Below, in pieces: positions 1-12,080 of a stretch of DNA of 64,000 bases. A program made the position numbers and the translations under genes. The DNA is from Liopterus haemorrhoidalis (Eukaryota; Arthropoda; Insecta; Coleoptera; Dytiscidae), in the NCBI GenBank assembly GCA_963971575.1, contig OZ020611.1, positions 183,410,535 to 183,474,534 of the forward strand. The letters run 5' to 3'. Within the stretch, counting starts at the first letter, position 1. The number at the start of each line of letters is the position of its first letter. The notes below the pieces were generated by a model. The model saw only the letters and a list, made by a program, of their open reading frames with translations. It was not told where the DNA came from and made no database searches.

Positions 1-317
1 CGCGGGATATTTTTATGAAGTCTCAGTATTTATAGTACATGTGTTCAATTCTCTAAATCCAACGGCTTGACCACAATATCTACCGAATGCACAGACTCAT
101 GTGACGATTTAAGAATTTCTGATTATACCTACGAAAACCTAAAAATAAACTGTGAATATGCATTCTATCAATTTCAATACAAATTATAATTAAATATAGT
201 AAATATTATTGTAAAATGCATAATTGCGGTACAAATATTTTAAATTTGTTAAATTTTCATTTCATTGGAACTTAAGGGGACTACGTGCTCCCAGTGCCCC
301 CCCCCTGAATTTTCTAC
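1..317. other. AT-rich DNA, nothing recognised
   Basis: No open reading frame, terminal repeat or RNA gene stands out here. A short C-tract lies near position 300. Confidence 0.5.
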
Positions 318-475
318 TGGTGTAGATATGACAAAGTAGCTCTTATATCGCCTGTCTGTCTCTGATAGTCATTCATGTCTCTGTCTGTCTGTCTGTACGG
401 CAGAAATTGTGGTTAACGGCTGGATCTATATAGTTGAAATTTGACAATTATATACAGGTTTTGACCCGTGGGTTA
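318..475 (+). repeat. Dispersed repeat with (TGTC)n core, copy 1
   Basis: A block of tandem CTGT/TGTC units is followed by a segment of the form 'ggctggatctatatagttgaaatttg' in which GAAATTTG is the conserved core. The same order (tetranucleotide run, then TTGAAATTTGG-like segment) recurs near 15,516-15,715, and the second part recurs alone near 42,655-42,735. A TGTC run without the full second part lies near 29,905-30,000. The arrangement suggests one interspersed repeat family of unknown class. Confidence 0.5.
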
Positions 476-548
476 ATAAAAAACTTTAATAATATAAAAA
501 CACATCACGCGTAAAAAGCAGATAAGTATTTTGTGTGTGGTATCAACT

Positions 549-583
549 GAAAGCTCTTTACGTATATATAGTAAAGAGCTTTC
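549..583. repeat. Perfect hairpin, 13-bp stem
   Basis: The arms GAAAGCTCTTTAC and GTAAAGAGCTTTC are exact inverted repeats around a 9-nt AT-rich loop. No role is evident; no T-run follows that would suggest a Pol III terminator. Confidence 0.6.
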
Positions 584-1890
584 GTTTAATTTTTTTGAAA
601 ATAAAATTATATTAATGTGTTTTTCGCGAATTTTATAAATGCATGAAATATTTTTTTACCTTTTGTATTATTAAATATAAGCTACTAAATATAATACTTA
701 ACAGACTAAGTAATAACGTAAATTGATTTTCTAAAATATTTTCTCTACGACTGTTAAAAAGATTGTACCTAATATCATTTGTTTTGGCGCATAAAATGCG
801 TGTTTATGGTGACTGTTAAAAAATGTAAAAAGTAATAAGAAAGTATCATAAGTGTTTAATTTTTTCACACTTTGTTGAATAAATAACTATTGATTTTGAC
901 ATAAATGTAACCAAATATTTATAAAAATGTTTTTATTTTGACCAAATTTTCACCAAAAATATATCAAAAAACTTTTGCCCCCCACCTACTAAATAAAGGT
1001 AGTTTGTCTTAAATTTTGAGTGCCGTCACATAAAAAAGGTTAAGAACCACTTAGATAACAAATGATTGTCAAAATATTAATCTTTTTAACCTGATTATAG
1101 CAAAAAATAATGTCCCAGACAATCAGCATTTGGACACATTTTTGGTTGTCTTCGCTGACCAGATACCTACGAAATTCTGAAATTTGTATAAATTCACACT
1201 TTACATCAATTTTCTATTTCATATAAAATAAATGTACAAAACTGCCTTTTGAATCTATAACGACTCCTAAAATATTTACAGTTTCTGGTGTGTACGCCAA
1301 TAGTTAACTTATGTCCACACGCTGATAAAACAATTGTTGAAAGTGTAATTAATTTCTGTTTAACATTATTATAAGATTTAATAAATAGATAGTAATCTAG
1401 AGCTAATAGTTTCGACGAAATGTGACCATTGTTTTATAATTCCGTTTCTATATTCGATGCTTGACATATTTATTATTTAATTTATATTTTATTTCGCCAG
1501 GATTCCAGACCTAAAACGCTTTTGTCATTTGTCTTATAATAAATATGAAGTAGAGCTCGTATCTGACGTGGAAAATTACTGTGTTTTGACATTTAGTATT
1601 TTTCTTATGCTATTGTTACAACACATCATAAGATCTAATGTTAGCCAACTACAATTTAAATATGCCAATTTAACAACAGAATAATTATTCACATTTATTT
1701 AAAACATACTTGAAACCATGCCAAATATTATTTAAAAATATCCTTTCCATTTTTTTAAAGGATAATATGTAATCTACAATTGTTTGTGGTGTCTACGTCG
1801 CGGTATTAATAATATTTTATGCCAATTTATGACAGTTCATTTTTAAGTTATGTCATTTCTTCTTTAGTCATAAGGACGAAGCGATTTGAC
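584..1890. other. AT-rich DNA, nothing recognised
   Basis: Read on both strands, this stretch shows no recognisable coding fragment or terminal repeat. Confidence 0.4.
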
Positions 1891-2186
1891 TTAAGGGTTT
1901 GCGTAAATAATGTCGCGGTTAGGTGATGCATTTTGCTTGCCTACTAGTATGCTCCCAGCATATACAATTCTTCGAGGCATACTCTCAATACATGCCCTAT
2001 TACAATTTTCAATTTCTGGAGAGCCATGCCATACTTTTTTAATATTATCTATTAAAACTTGTTTATTAGTATTATTTAAATCATAAACAAATCTTTTCAG
2101 GAGGCTCCAAACATTTTCGATAGGATTGATATCTGGCGAATTACCTGGCTAGGACAAAATCGGTACTTTTTGTTCTTGCAAATCAG
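1891..2186 (-). pseudogene. Tc1/mariner-superfamily transposase, C-terminal fragment
   Basis: The minus strand reads about 98 codons ending in a natural stop at 1891. It carries the motif PGNSPDINPIENVWSLLKRF, the third catalytic block of Tc1-like DDE transposases, in which the E of PIEN is the last catalytic acid. The C-terminal part includes CNRACIESMPRRI, also typical of Tc1/Tc3 proteins. One in-frame stop (TAG, near 2155) sits where these proteins usually have a tryptophan before PGNSPD. The N-terminal DNA-binding region and the first two catalytic aspartates are missing and no terminal repeats were found, so this is a dead 3' remnant. Confidence 0.8.
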
Positions 2187-2355
2187 TCTCAGAATAAAAA
2201 TACAGAGTTGAAGAAGAATTTAAAATAGCTTATCTTTTAATAAATACACGATACGTTAAAGAAATAAATAAAGTAGCATATGATTATATGTCGGCATTTT
2301 TAATTAACAGTTGTTTTTGTAAGTGGTTATAATATTTGGTCTAGGTACTGTATCG

Positions 2356-2490
2356 CAGGGGGTCTATTCTGTAAGCTTTTCGTCATGTCTTTTTACAGTG
2401 CTCTGTCCAAAGTTCCTACAGTACAGTGTGTAATAGTGATCTTGACAGTGCGCAAGTGACTGTCGGCAAGTTACAGAATAGAACCCTAGA
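2356..2490. mobile_element. Short MITE with ~17-bp terminal inverted repeats
   Basis: The left end reads GGGTCTATTCTGTAA and the right end is its near-exact inverse (TTACAGAATAGAACCC). The ~135-bp interior has no coding potential. No convincing target duplication was seen, so the superfamily is unassigned. Confidence 0.55.
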
Positions 2491-2539
2491 ATATCATCAT
2501 CTAAAAGCGTCATAGTATGGGGAAAACATCGAACCTCTT

Positions 2540-2745
2540 TCCGACTTTGTGCAACAAAGACCTAAGCTCGCAAGTAGCCCAATTTGTTTTTTGTTTTTTA
2601 ATTTAATGGCCTTTGCTGCTGTGCCAATTAGCCAGGACAATTTTTTATTTGTGAAAAATTCCATGCCTGAACGGGATTCGAATCCGAGACCTTCGCAACG
2701 TAGAGCACATGTGTTACCACTACGCTACGCCGGTTGGCCCCAATT
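2540..2745 (-). mobile_element. tRNA-derived SINE
   Basis: On the minus strand the head (about 2670-2740) has an A-box-like TAGCGTAGTGGTAACAC and a B-box GGATTCGAATCCC spaced as in a tRNA gene, the internal Pol III promoter of tRNA-derived SINEs. The head does not continue into a normal acceptor stem; it runs into an unrelated body toward 2540. It is therefore a SINE rather than a functional tRNA gene. Such elements are copied by LINE machinery in trans. Confidence 0.65.
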
Positions 2746-2759
2746 TGGTTTGTCAAGCA

Positions 2760-3459
2760 AAGTTGGATAAAAAGTCTTTTGTTTGCTCACATTTCCACAC
2801 GTACCTACTTATTCAGCAATTTTTACAATAACTTTAGTAGGTACCTCGGTAGCATACAGCAATGATGCTTAATGCGATATTTATTGTCACAGCTATTGTA
2901 TTATTTATAAAATCAAAAAACAAAAAAAACGATGACGATGGACAAATTGGTTACAGAAAAGGGGAAAATGTTCACACGTAAATTTTTTTTAATTAGAAGT
3001 TTTGCTACCTGAACCGCGCGATGAACTATTTTAGAATGGATACTTTTGGAATGAAAATACCTTGCCGAACTTCTTAAATCAGCCATTTTCACACTTAGTT
3101 TTTGTCGAAAACACTGTTTAATCACTACAAGTCGGCTGGATACTTGATATTCGCATACATACATCGAGACTTGCATCACGATATGACTGTACGCAATAGG
3201 GTTGATCTGTTTTCCTACATGCCTAACTTCGAGTTCAACTCAAGCTCCAGCTTACATTACAAGATTGACAGGTTTGCATATGTCATCTGCAAACCTGTCA
3301 ATCTTGTCTGATCAAGCGTAATCGGCCAACTTGCATTCGTGTATGTAGCTAGCTTTACGTGCAGTTTGTTGCATTTGGCGTTGCATACCTAATCGTACAT
3401 CTAACGTCGAGTAGCGTACAGTTACTCTAACCAGCATCTAGTTACAAGAAAATAAGGAA
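2760..3459. other. No gene recognised; contains one strong hairpin
   Basis: Apart from the hairpin at 3260-3306 this interval holds nothing I can assign. Confidence 0.4.
3260..3306. repeat. Perfect hairpin, 19-bp stem
   Basis: The arms CAAGATTGACAGGTTTGCA and TGCAAACCTGTCAATCTTG are exact inverse complements around a 9-nt loop. It could form a small stem-loop RNA if transcribed. It may also be the centre of a decayed inverted-repeat element. Confidence 0.65.
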
Positions 3460-3463
3460 ATTA

Positions 3464-3855
3464 AGGATCGCGAGCCAAATCATTTTCTTGGAGGACAGCT
3501 TAGAAGCTTAGAAGACAAACTTGTTTTATAAGAACAGGAATGGACCAGGATCTACTTTTTATTGGGCCAAAAACGTCCAACACTGACCTAAAAAAGGTCT
3601 TTACTTCCCAAATATAAGTGGCAACATAAAAAAGTCCTCGCTTCCAAAATGTAAGTGATGACCTAAACAAAAAATTCCTTACTTCCAAAATACTAATGGT
3701 GACTAAAAAAAAGCTAACTAAATGAGCTCTTAATTTCAACTGAAGAAGTGAAAACTCAAGTGTGTTCCTTAAAAATACGTTTTCTTAAACAGTGTTTTTT
3801 TAGTGTTTTTCTTAAACACTGCATGGGGGAGGGCTCAAGCCCCTGGGTGTGCGCT
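3464..3855. mobile_element. Decayed hAT-like MITE with hairpin minisatellite
   Basis: The right end (GGGTGTGCGC near 3846) matches the right end at about 32,225. The left end (cattttcttggagg near 3480) resembles the left end at about 39,930. In between lies a tandem array of about four units. No target duplication is preserved, so the boundaries are approximate. Confidence 0.4.
3572..3715 (+). repeat. ~38-bp hairpin/A-tract minisatellite, locus 1 (about 4 units)
   Basis: The units follow the pattern GGTCCTTACTTCC, AAAATAC, AAGTGATGACC, then an A-rich linker. The two halves of each unit are imperfect inverted repeats. Eight further loci carry the same unit. Confidence 0.7.
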
Positions 3856-4077
3856 TGTAGGACATCTATAAAACTTTTTTTTTAATTTAATCTATTTATT
3901 GCTGGTTCAACAAAAAGAAATGTTATTCACAGCGGTGGTAACAAGTAAAAGAAACTAGCTTAATAACATGGGACAAACTTAACTATCCTAATAGTACTTA
4001 AAATGTAACTTATAATGTATCACTTATGTCTGTTGTATGTATAGTTTCTGGTATCTATGCTAATATTTAATCTTAAA

Positions 4078-4765
4078 TTAAGTCATATCACTGTCACTGT
4101 ACCTGTCATTGCTGCTGTTATATACGTCTTCAGGTAGCTGTCGTTTCAGTCTAACGTTTATAACTTTTTGGCCAATGTTGTAGGTTATCGCACCTTCACA
4201 ATTTTTTATATTGTTTATAAAACGTTTGGTAACTTTTCTAATAAATGATTCTATAGTTGGCATATTTAATTCCTGGTGAAGTTGATCATTCCGGATGAAC
4301 CATGGGGCGTTGACTATTATTCTTAGAATTTTGTTTTGCAGCGTTTGTAGTTTGAGGATATTTGTTTTGGAGGTGTTTCTCGAGACTTCGCGAGCGTACA
4401 TAAACAGTGGTCGAATTAGCGATTTATTAAGGCACAGTTTACTTTGAGCTTCGATTTTCTGTTAATCATGGGGAATAGCTAGTGTAGTCTTTGATGAGCA
4501 AGCTGTAGTTTCATTTTAAATGAGATGTTCATGTAAGTCGTCCGTCGAGGTGCACTCGTAGGTATCTTACTGTTGTTGAATTCCAACATATTGGTTGTTC
4601 GTTTATTCGAATCTGTTGTGGATGTGAGATTCTCTTGAGTGAAAATATTTTGCATTCGCATTTATCAGTGTTTAGCAAAATATTCCATATTTTGAGCCAT
4701 TGGCAGATGGTTGTCACTGCTTTTTGTAGTTCGTTAATAGCTGTGTCAAGGCATGCGTCCTGTGT
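4078..4765 (-). pseudogene. Jockey-clade LINE reverse transcriptase, C-terminal fragment
   Basis: The minus strand reads, with two or more frameshifts and stops, the 3' part of a jockey-type reverse transcriptase. An upstream block has the WLKIWNILLN and VRYLRVHLDGRLT pattern (family consensus: VKYLGVHLD). A downstream block has LQNKILRIIVNAPWFIRNDQ followed by LHQELNMPTI, which is the conserved C-terminal region after the thumb. The reading ends at a stop at 4078. The endonuclease, catalytic palm and ORF1 are absent. This is typical of 5'-truncated LINE copies made by target-primed reverse transcription. Confidence 0.8.
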
Positions 4766-4769
4766 TATA

Positions 4770-7295
4770 ATATAAAACTATTCCATCACTCTATCTACCA
4801 TCGAATACAAGTCAGTGATGTTACTGCTATATTCACAATGCCCAATTATCTGAACCCGGCAAAGAATGCCGGGATGAGGTGCCGAGTACTAATACTCCTA
4901 CTTTCTATAATGGGAGATTATGATGAGTTCTCTCAACACATAATACCTGTTTCGTTAAACATTGCTTAGCTGGTGCTGCTAGGAGGTGTTAATAAGTATT
5001 GTCTGTCCCTTTTTTATGATTCAGGATAAATATCTGCATATTTTTACCACCAAGTTAACGGATTTTCTGTATGAGAGATGGTAGGATATGTAAAGAAATT
5101 TTCAAGCTTCCAGTTCCTGATCAACATTGCAACTGATTTTAAACACTAACTGCTTGATGTACTAGGGGGTTCCCCGGTTTTTCTCAGCCTTGTTAATCGG
5201 CCAGGCATGCGGTTACACAGCCGAGTAAGATTAATTATTTTACACCAGTACAAGATACTTGGTACTCGGCAATTTTAGTACCCGTTGATTAACTAAAATA
5301 TTTGTTTACGAAAGGTCTAACAGTGAGAATTGGATCACCACAAATTAGACGAACAATCCTTGAGAAATGCCATTATGTAAAAAAGCTGATCCATATTTCA
5401 ATATAATAAACTGGTACCCTCAAGTTATTAAATATAAGAAAAATATTGACTCGTGTCAGAATAAAGTAGTCATAATCTATTTCCCAGAGCATATTGAGAG
5501 AGACGTTGAAGAGTAGGGACTTCTGCGCAAAGGGTTTATCGCGTGGTGTGTGGTGTCGATATGATTGGGATTGTGTTTACTAGGTAAATATGAAATTGTA
5601 TTCGTTGTATTCGCTCCTAGCATATACATATCTATATATAGCATGTTAATATTTCCTCAACACTTGGCTGTTAAGTAAATACCATATATTGGTGCGGCGT
5701 GAAATGGAGTTTGGTTTGCAAAGGGGGAGAAAGCACCAAGCACGCATTTTCTAGTATACATAAGGCGTTATTGCAATCGGCACGACTCTACCGCTATACA
5801 TATACGGACGAAGATATCTATTCTTAAATTACTGGCAAGGAACACTTGTTGGCTGTAGGCGACAATGTGAGAAATTTCACATTTTTATTTAATCCCGGAT
5901 GAATTAATGTCACTTACATTTTTGGAAATTAATCTAGATAATCAAGCTGTTAGGCATAACATTAAAGCTAATTATGGTTTAAATACAGTCACCTGCTCTC
6001 TCTATCTAGAGAGTATTATACTCGGTTCGCTACTATATAGGGATGATTTACTTGACCGACGCTCGCCAGAAAAAGGGTATGGTTCAATCTGGAAGGTCAT
6101 AAAAATTAAGCGATGCTATTGATTCGGATGTTGAGAAAGAACTTATATATTGTTTCACTCGCTTTACTCACAGGCTCATAGCTGTAATAGAAGCGCTCCA
6201 TATTCAAAGACACCCAGTTATGAACAAATGAATATGTTGGATATGAGAAGTTCAAACACGTCTTTGAATGTTATGTAAAACTGTGTGAAATAGATTTTTA
6301 TTTGTTAAATTTTCTTGTCGGTCAATCGACATGTAAATTATCGGGAATTATAGCAGTATCATCCAGTGACGAACTAAAGAAAATCAGGGCCCTAGGCAAC
6401 ATTCTCATTGCGGGCCCTACTAGTCAATAAAATCATAAACTATTGGAAAAAATCTATAATATAATACGCCAACGTGTATCCCTGCGTGGGTGCGTGCTAT
6501 GACGTTAAAAACAAATTTGAAGCGACATTCCGAAATGTAACGAAATATTACGAAGCTCACCGAAGTGTATATTGACATATAACGCGTGATAATAATAGTT
6601 GTTAATTGATATGTTTACACAAAAATAATGTAAATTAAAATTATTAGTAGCAGAAAAATAATTATTTTAAAAACTATTTGGTTTTGATGAAAGAATGTAA
6701 GAAAATTGTGGCTTTCTTTTCTTTATTATTATTTTTTTATTTCTACGATTAACGTTTTAAATTTTCAAAAATGTAAACATAATACAGTGAGTAAAACACG
6801 CTTTGGTAAAAATTAATCATTTTTACCAAAAATTACCGGCCGAGTTTGGTCATCATATAACGCCACTAGGTGACACTTATTTGTGTAAATTTAAAATTGG
6901 TTCGAAATATTTAAAATATTTTGGTAAAAATTACAAATTGATACATTCAATAGTTTGCACCTTTGAAATTGTATGTCATGTTGGTATTAAAACATGGTAA
7001 AAAATTTCACTTTCTTAAAATGTCATTCTATTTGACATATGTCATAAAGATAAATGATATCTTAGTTATCTTAGGTTTTACAACGTAAGGTATATTTTGA
7101 AATGACAAATTTACATTTAAAAGTCAGTACTACACTATAAAAGTAACCAAAATAACCAGATCTGGTTTGACCTTATAAATGTGAATATATTAAAGCGGGC
7201 AAACAATTAAATTTTACTGTGTAATAGTTTCTCACGATTTATTTCAAACTGACTTGAGATATAGTGTAAGTACGCTTTTTTCCGTGTGTTTTTGT
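4770..7295. other. Unassigned DNA
   Basis: There is no recognisable coding segment on either strand. Near 4,850-4,880 and 5,165-5,290 there are less AT-rich stretches that look like repeat debris but match nothing else in the window. At 6,362 a CAGTGACGAAC-type hAT-like terminus appears without a matching right end. Confidence 0.4.
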
Positions 7296-7570
7296 ATTTG
7301 ACATTTTGTTAGGTTATGTAGAGGCATACAATTTAAACGTTCTCTCCGATGTAGACTGAGATAGCCAATGTGTTCATATATCTGTCTCTTTAAAACAGCT
7401 CACTAAGTATAAGTTTGGAAAAATATCGATAATCGTCAACGTATAACGCATTAAATTTAGAGCTCTGAACGATTGTTCGCCTTACCATATGTCAAATTTG
7501 TTAGTGACAGTCAACAGTGCACAAGTCATAGCTTATAGTCGATTCATTTAAGAGGTCTGAACGCAGCTTA
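7296..7570 (-). mobile_element. PIF/Harbinger-like MITE fragment, AGCTGCGTTCAGA family
   Basis: Read on the minus strand this segment starts at its terminal repeat (AGCTGCGTTCAGA at 7569) and aligns with 13,511-14,143 over its length, ending in the shared word CAAAATGTCA. A TAA-like triplet flanks the terminus. The other end is missing. Confidence 0.5.
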
Positions 7571-9122
7571 ACTAAGGTAAAATATTCGCAGTTAATAAAA
7601 GTAATAAATAGAAAATACTATATTAATTGTTCGATACTATTGTTGCTTAATAATTTTCTTTGTCTTTGCATTAATCAAATAATATTTATTGTTAAACTCC
7701 ATCTAATAATGATAGTTTTAACTAATTTTTATTTTCAAAACAATAAAATTACTAAAGTATTTCCTGCATGCCCATATCACAGTCCACAATGTGCAGCTGC
7801 TGTTGTTTTATTTAATGTTCATAATTACATATAAATATATAATTAACACCTTTAAACGCGTCCCTATAAATAATTGTCGGTATTAGGTAACTGCTAGAAT
7901 ATTTATAAGAAATATTAACAATTTACCCTAATTTACTTGTCTATCATCAACACGTGTTAATTGCTTATTCTAGAAGGAAAAAATTATAACATGAATAATA
8001 TACTAGTACATTATAATGGGAACTTTACATGGTCAATAATACTATCATTAGGTCCTCGTTCGCGGTTGTAATTTCTAACAAGGTATCAACAGTTAAAGAA
8101 CTAGTTCATGAACAGTTTTACTACTCATGTCTGATTTGACACCTGTAGATATTCTTGTCACCGCAAACTCTAAAACGCTAAAACCGGGTATAGAATAGAT
8201 CCATGACATAAATGCATAGCATGTGTGTAAAGACTAATCAATGTACCATGAGTTCAAAAAGAAATTACATAAGGGTTGGCTATGGAAAATAAAAGTAATG
8301 TCAACCGCAAGCTTTAGAATTAATTAACTGTCATCACTGTTGTTGTTGTCAATGACTTTGGGGTAATTTAAGAAGCTTGTCTCGACTCTCCACGAACAAT
8401 TCATTTTATGATATTTGTATTTGTATTTTTATTGTAAAAATTAGTTTTTTTTTTTTTTGTAAATTAATATGATGTTATTTTTATATTTGTTAATTTACAC
8501 ATGTTTATTTTATATTTATTGTATTATTTGGGTTCTGACCTGTAAATGCTTATCACGAATAAATAAATAAATAAATAAATAATTTTATATTGAAAATTCA
8601 ATATATAAAGCTTGCAGTAGACATTATTTTATTTTTACATAGCAAACCCTTATGAATTTGAATTATATAATTTTTTTTTTTTGAACTCCTGGTAGTATCA
8701 TTGTTCTTCGTATTATAAACAGATTTCTGTGTTGCAAACAGAACAGAGATAATCCTTTGATTCCTCTTTCTGAACTGCACATCTTTAGGCACATTCAATT
8801 GCGTTTATATCTGTTATAAATCAGACTTAAATGTTTCTGGCTGACAATATTGTAATCACGATTTAGTAAATTTAAGTAGGGCACACACACAATTTATAAA
8901 TCAAATTCAAGGAAACTAACAGAATGCATGTTCTGACTAGGAGTCTTTCCTCTAAACTACAAACACATTTGCCTTGTTACGACTTATATCCACGAACGCT
9001 AAAAGGAATATTATGCACTCCAGCCTGTTAGAAATATCCGTATTTACTCAATAATACTGACAATAACACATCATTATTTTTGAACCTCTACACGATCAGT
9101 GTCAATGTCATTTCAAAGGCTG
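7571..9122. other. Unassigned DNA including part of a larger repeat
   Basis: Segments near 8,100-8,160 and 8,840-9,060 are similar in the same order to 37,545-37,760 and 39,290-39,370, for example the shared words GAACAGTTTTACT and CTAAAAGGAAT. An (AAAT)n microsatellite lies at 8,558-8,581. No coding region is seen. Confidence 0.4.
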
Positions 9123-9519
9123 TGTGGGATTATTGTGTATGCTGGATTTTAAGTAAAGAAGCAGTGTTAAGATTGGTTTATAATAAACCCATAACATAAC
9201 GCATAACTATGGAACAAAGGATTTGACGTTCAAAACATCTGTTTGTAATAAACAGAACAAAGAAAGTATTGTGATTTTTATGCTTATGTATCGATAGCAT
9301 ATATTATATGTATTATAAACCAGGCATTAGTGTTTTACTGATTTTGTATTTAAAAATTATTTTTAAGATATTGGCTAGGTAATTGACAGATGTTGCACTA
9401 GAGGGCTGGTTTCCCATAGTGGTCATATAGTTTACATCGTTTCATCTTAAATACAAATTCCTTTAAAAACACTAACACTGGTATTTTACTTAAAATCCTG
9501 CAGCCACAATAATCCCACA
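9123..9519 (+). mobile_element. Putative LTR with unusually long terminal inverted repeats
   Basis: The block begins TGTGGGATTATTGTG and ends CACAATAATCCCACA, giving the canonical TG...CA ends of an LTR. The inverse similarity continues inward for about 50 bp (shared words GGATTTTAAGTAAA and CAGTGTTA), much longer than usual LTR inverted repeats. A primer binding site follows after 2 bp. A smaller inverted-repeat MITE (TGGTTTATAATA ends, about 9,177-9,323) appears to lie inside. No second LTR and no gag-pol was found, so this is a solo or 5' remnant. Confidence 0.55.
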
Positions 9520-9521
9520 AT

Positions 9522-9540
9522 TGGTGACCCCGACGTGATT
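9522..9540 (+). promoter_or_regulatory. Retroelement primer binding site, tRNA-Trp type
   Basis: TGGTGACCCCGACGTGATT is complementary to the 3' end of eukaryotic tRNA-Trp (…CACGTCGGGGTCA plus CCA) as I recall it. Its position 2 bp after the CA end of the preceding block supports an LTR retrotransposon origin. Confidence 0.65.
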
Positions 9541-9685
9541 ATTTGTAACCTAAACCATCTACCGCTGCAGCCCTATATGTTCAGTAATACACGAATTATA
9601 ATGTAATTCGTCACCTTTTAAAATGAACATCGCTAATATTATGTGTAGTGTTACTAATTACTAATTAATTTCTCTTTGTTTTCAG

Positions 9686-9723
9686 GTGAGTGTCTATTAC
9701 ATGTTTCAACATATTGCTGCTTG
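9686..9723 (+). other. Candidate 38-nt mini-exon between splice-like signals
   Basis: A pyrimidine-rich run ending in TTGTTTTCAG precedes 38 nt that are followed by GTGAGTA, a strong 5' splice-site match. A second copy of the same arrangement lies at 47,673-47,719. Whether either is spliced is unknown. Confidence 0.3.
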
Positions 9724-12080
9724 GTGAGTAGTTTTTTAGAAATAAATCACAGAAGTACTTACGAATTTAAAGTATGGGTAATAATGGTTTAATAATTTTG
9801 CAATTTTTAAATACACTCATCAAAATGGTCCAAAGATATTTAATGAAATTTTCAGTGAAATCAAGAAAATAATTTTCATTTGTTACCCCCATCAATCGAA
9901 TGTAAACAGGGCCGCTACGCGGACATGTGCAATCATTTTTAAGACAGTTCCCACTAGAATTTAAACCAAATCTCACAGGTATGCATATTGTCATCAACAA
10001 CTACGGCATTTTTCAATTCTACTCAACACTAGCAAAGGGCGGTTGTACGAACTTCCGCACACACCATTGGACCGTTGACCAGTTGACCAGTTTCGAAATA
10101 TTTCGAAACTGGTCAGCTAGATCTATTTGTATCATTTATGTCCGCAAGCCGAACAACCTTCTCCACACAAATATTTATAAAATAACAAATATTTTTTTCC
10201 CAACCTCATCAAATATCCCTAAACCAGTTTGATGAGTCCAGTTCACATTCTAGGAACTTGACACGTGTTCTTTTAATTAATCTTGTGTGATATTAAAAAG
10301 CAGGGATGATTATTACATTAGGCTGTTGAACTGCAGTCCTTGCGAAGTATTAAAAGAAATTTCGACAAAAAGCTCACTTTGCTGTTAGTCCTTTACGAAT
10401 GAGTCGAAACCGAATAACTCACATGTTTATGAAGAACTTTAGTGGCATTAAAATTTTATGTCGTGAGAAAATTCAAAAATAAAGTACGTTAATTTGACAC
10501 TACACAATGTTTTGTTTAACCTTTTTCTAACACTCGGTGTAAGCAAACTGTATTTTGCGAATTATCCTCAGCCGGCGTTAAGGGATTAAGATGACTCCTA
10601 AAGATACTATATGCACTCTAATCTCTCTAAACTTGAAACTGAGAATGACTCAAATAAGAGTTCATGAGAACTCTGTCTCTCCTCGTCGTCTTCATCAAAA
10701 CAATTATGAATTCAGGAAGGTTCTTTTCTGTTTGGCAATGTTCCCAGCGCTATATTAATTAGCTTAATGAAGTATTAATGTTCTGTGTCGTTACAATAAA
10801 TGTGTGTTAATGTTATATGTTTTTATATTATGTTTTACAGGGTAATATAACATTGAGATAATTAATAATTACAACTTTATTACATATTGCACTGTTAGTT
10901 TAAATTAAATGGTAAAATTAGAAGTTCGTTTATTTATTTAAAAATTACCTTAAATTTATTATGGATCATTAAATTTTTATAGGAATTTAAGAGATTTGTT
11001 TTTGGCGCCGAAATTTAAACAAATATTGATATTATATGGATATTAAAATTGACGTAATGAGCTCCAGAAATGTGTCTTATGCGCGGACCTGGAAATCATA
11101 TATTTGTGTTCTCTCAATTTTGAATTCCGCGAAACACTAAAGCAAAATTAGTACTAGTTTCTAGACTTGAATAGTTAAAGTTTTTGTCTTCGAATTGAAG
11201 TCATTTGTGTGTGATAGTATGAAAAAAAACCTAGATTTTAAAGACTAGGCAAATGGAATATGATTCAATTCCTCCGTCTTTCTATCCAGGTTTTACAATG
11301 CTAATAAATAAATGCTAACTAATAACTAAATGACAACTAAAATGTTATAATAACTGCGAATAACATTATTGTTCATTGTTTTTTTACCTGCATTAAAGAT
11401 ATTTAAGAGGCCTTCTGGTAACACATTGGTTGCAATGTGGAAGTAACAAGCTTAAGGGAGAATTTTTTTATCATTCTTAAAACGCGTATAATGTCAATAA
11501 TTAAGTTAAATATAGAAGCAGTTATTCCGTAATTCGACAAGAGTAGAGGAAATATGAGAAAAAACACCTAAAAATCAGCTAAAAGCGTTATAAATCTAAA
11601 GAAACTTATTTTTGGAATAGTTTTTTTGTAAATGGGGAGAGGGTATTTTTTAAAATTCCAGCAAAAATCGGAGGAAATGCAGCTGGTTGTCTCTTTTGAC
11701 GTAGCGGCATCAACTGATCTTAATGGGAGGAAGAGAATGCACATAATTGAGGGGAACCTTGGAATAAATTTGTCAAAATTACTCTAAATCTCGGAATAGT
11801 ACCTACCACTACTTCCATGTGCAACATATTTACTCTAAAATAAGAATACACGCGTGGGCGCATTCATTCTCACTCACGCATTTCCTACAATAACAAAAAA
11901 ATACTATAGCCTTTCGATTCACATTTGTTTACCTATAAAATGTCTACAGGGTTGGTTGAAGTTACATTTCCCGAGGCACAACATTTTTCTTATTGAAGAT
12001 GGAGTGTACTATTAACTTTGAAAGTTAATTGATACTTCATAATCTCTAATGGTTTTTATTTAGAAACAACTGACTATCAA
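9724..12080. other. Unassigned AT-rich DNA
   Basis: No coding fragment or element boundary was found, apart from the perfect palindrome at 10,084-10,115. Confidence 0.4.
10084..10115. repeat. Perfect 32-bp palindrome
   Basis: The left half TGACCAGTTTCGAAAT and right half ATTTCGAAACTGGTCA are exact inverse complements with no spacer. A partial direct copy of the left arm (TTGACCAG) sits immediately upstream. Confidence 0.85.

Noticed and set aside
2670..2740. Candidate tRNA gene
   Set aside because: A- and B-boxes are present but the sequence continues into a SINE body and the acceptor stem does not pair convincingly.
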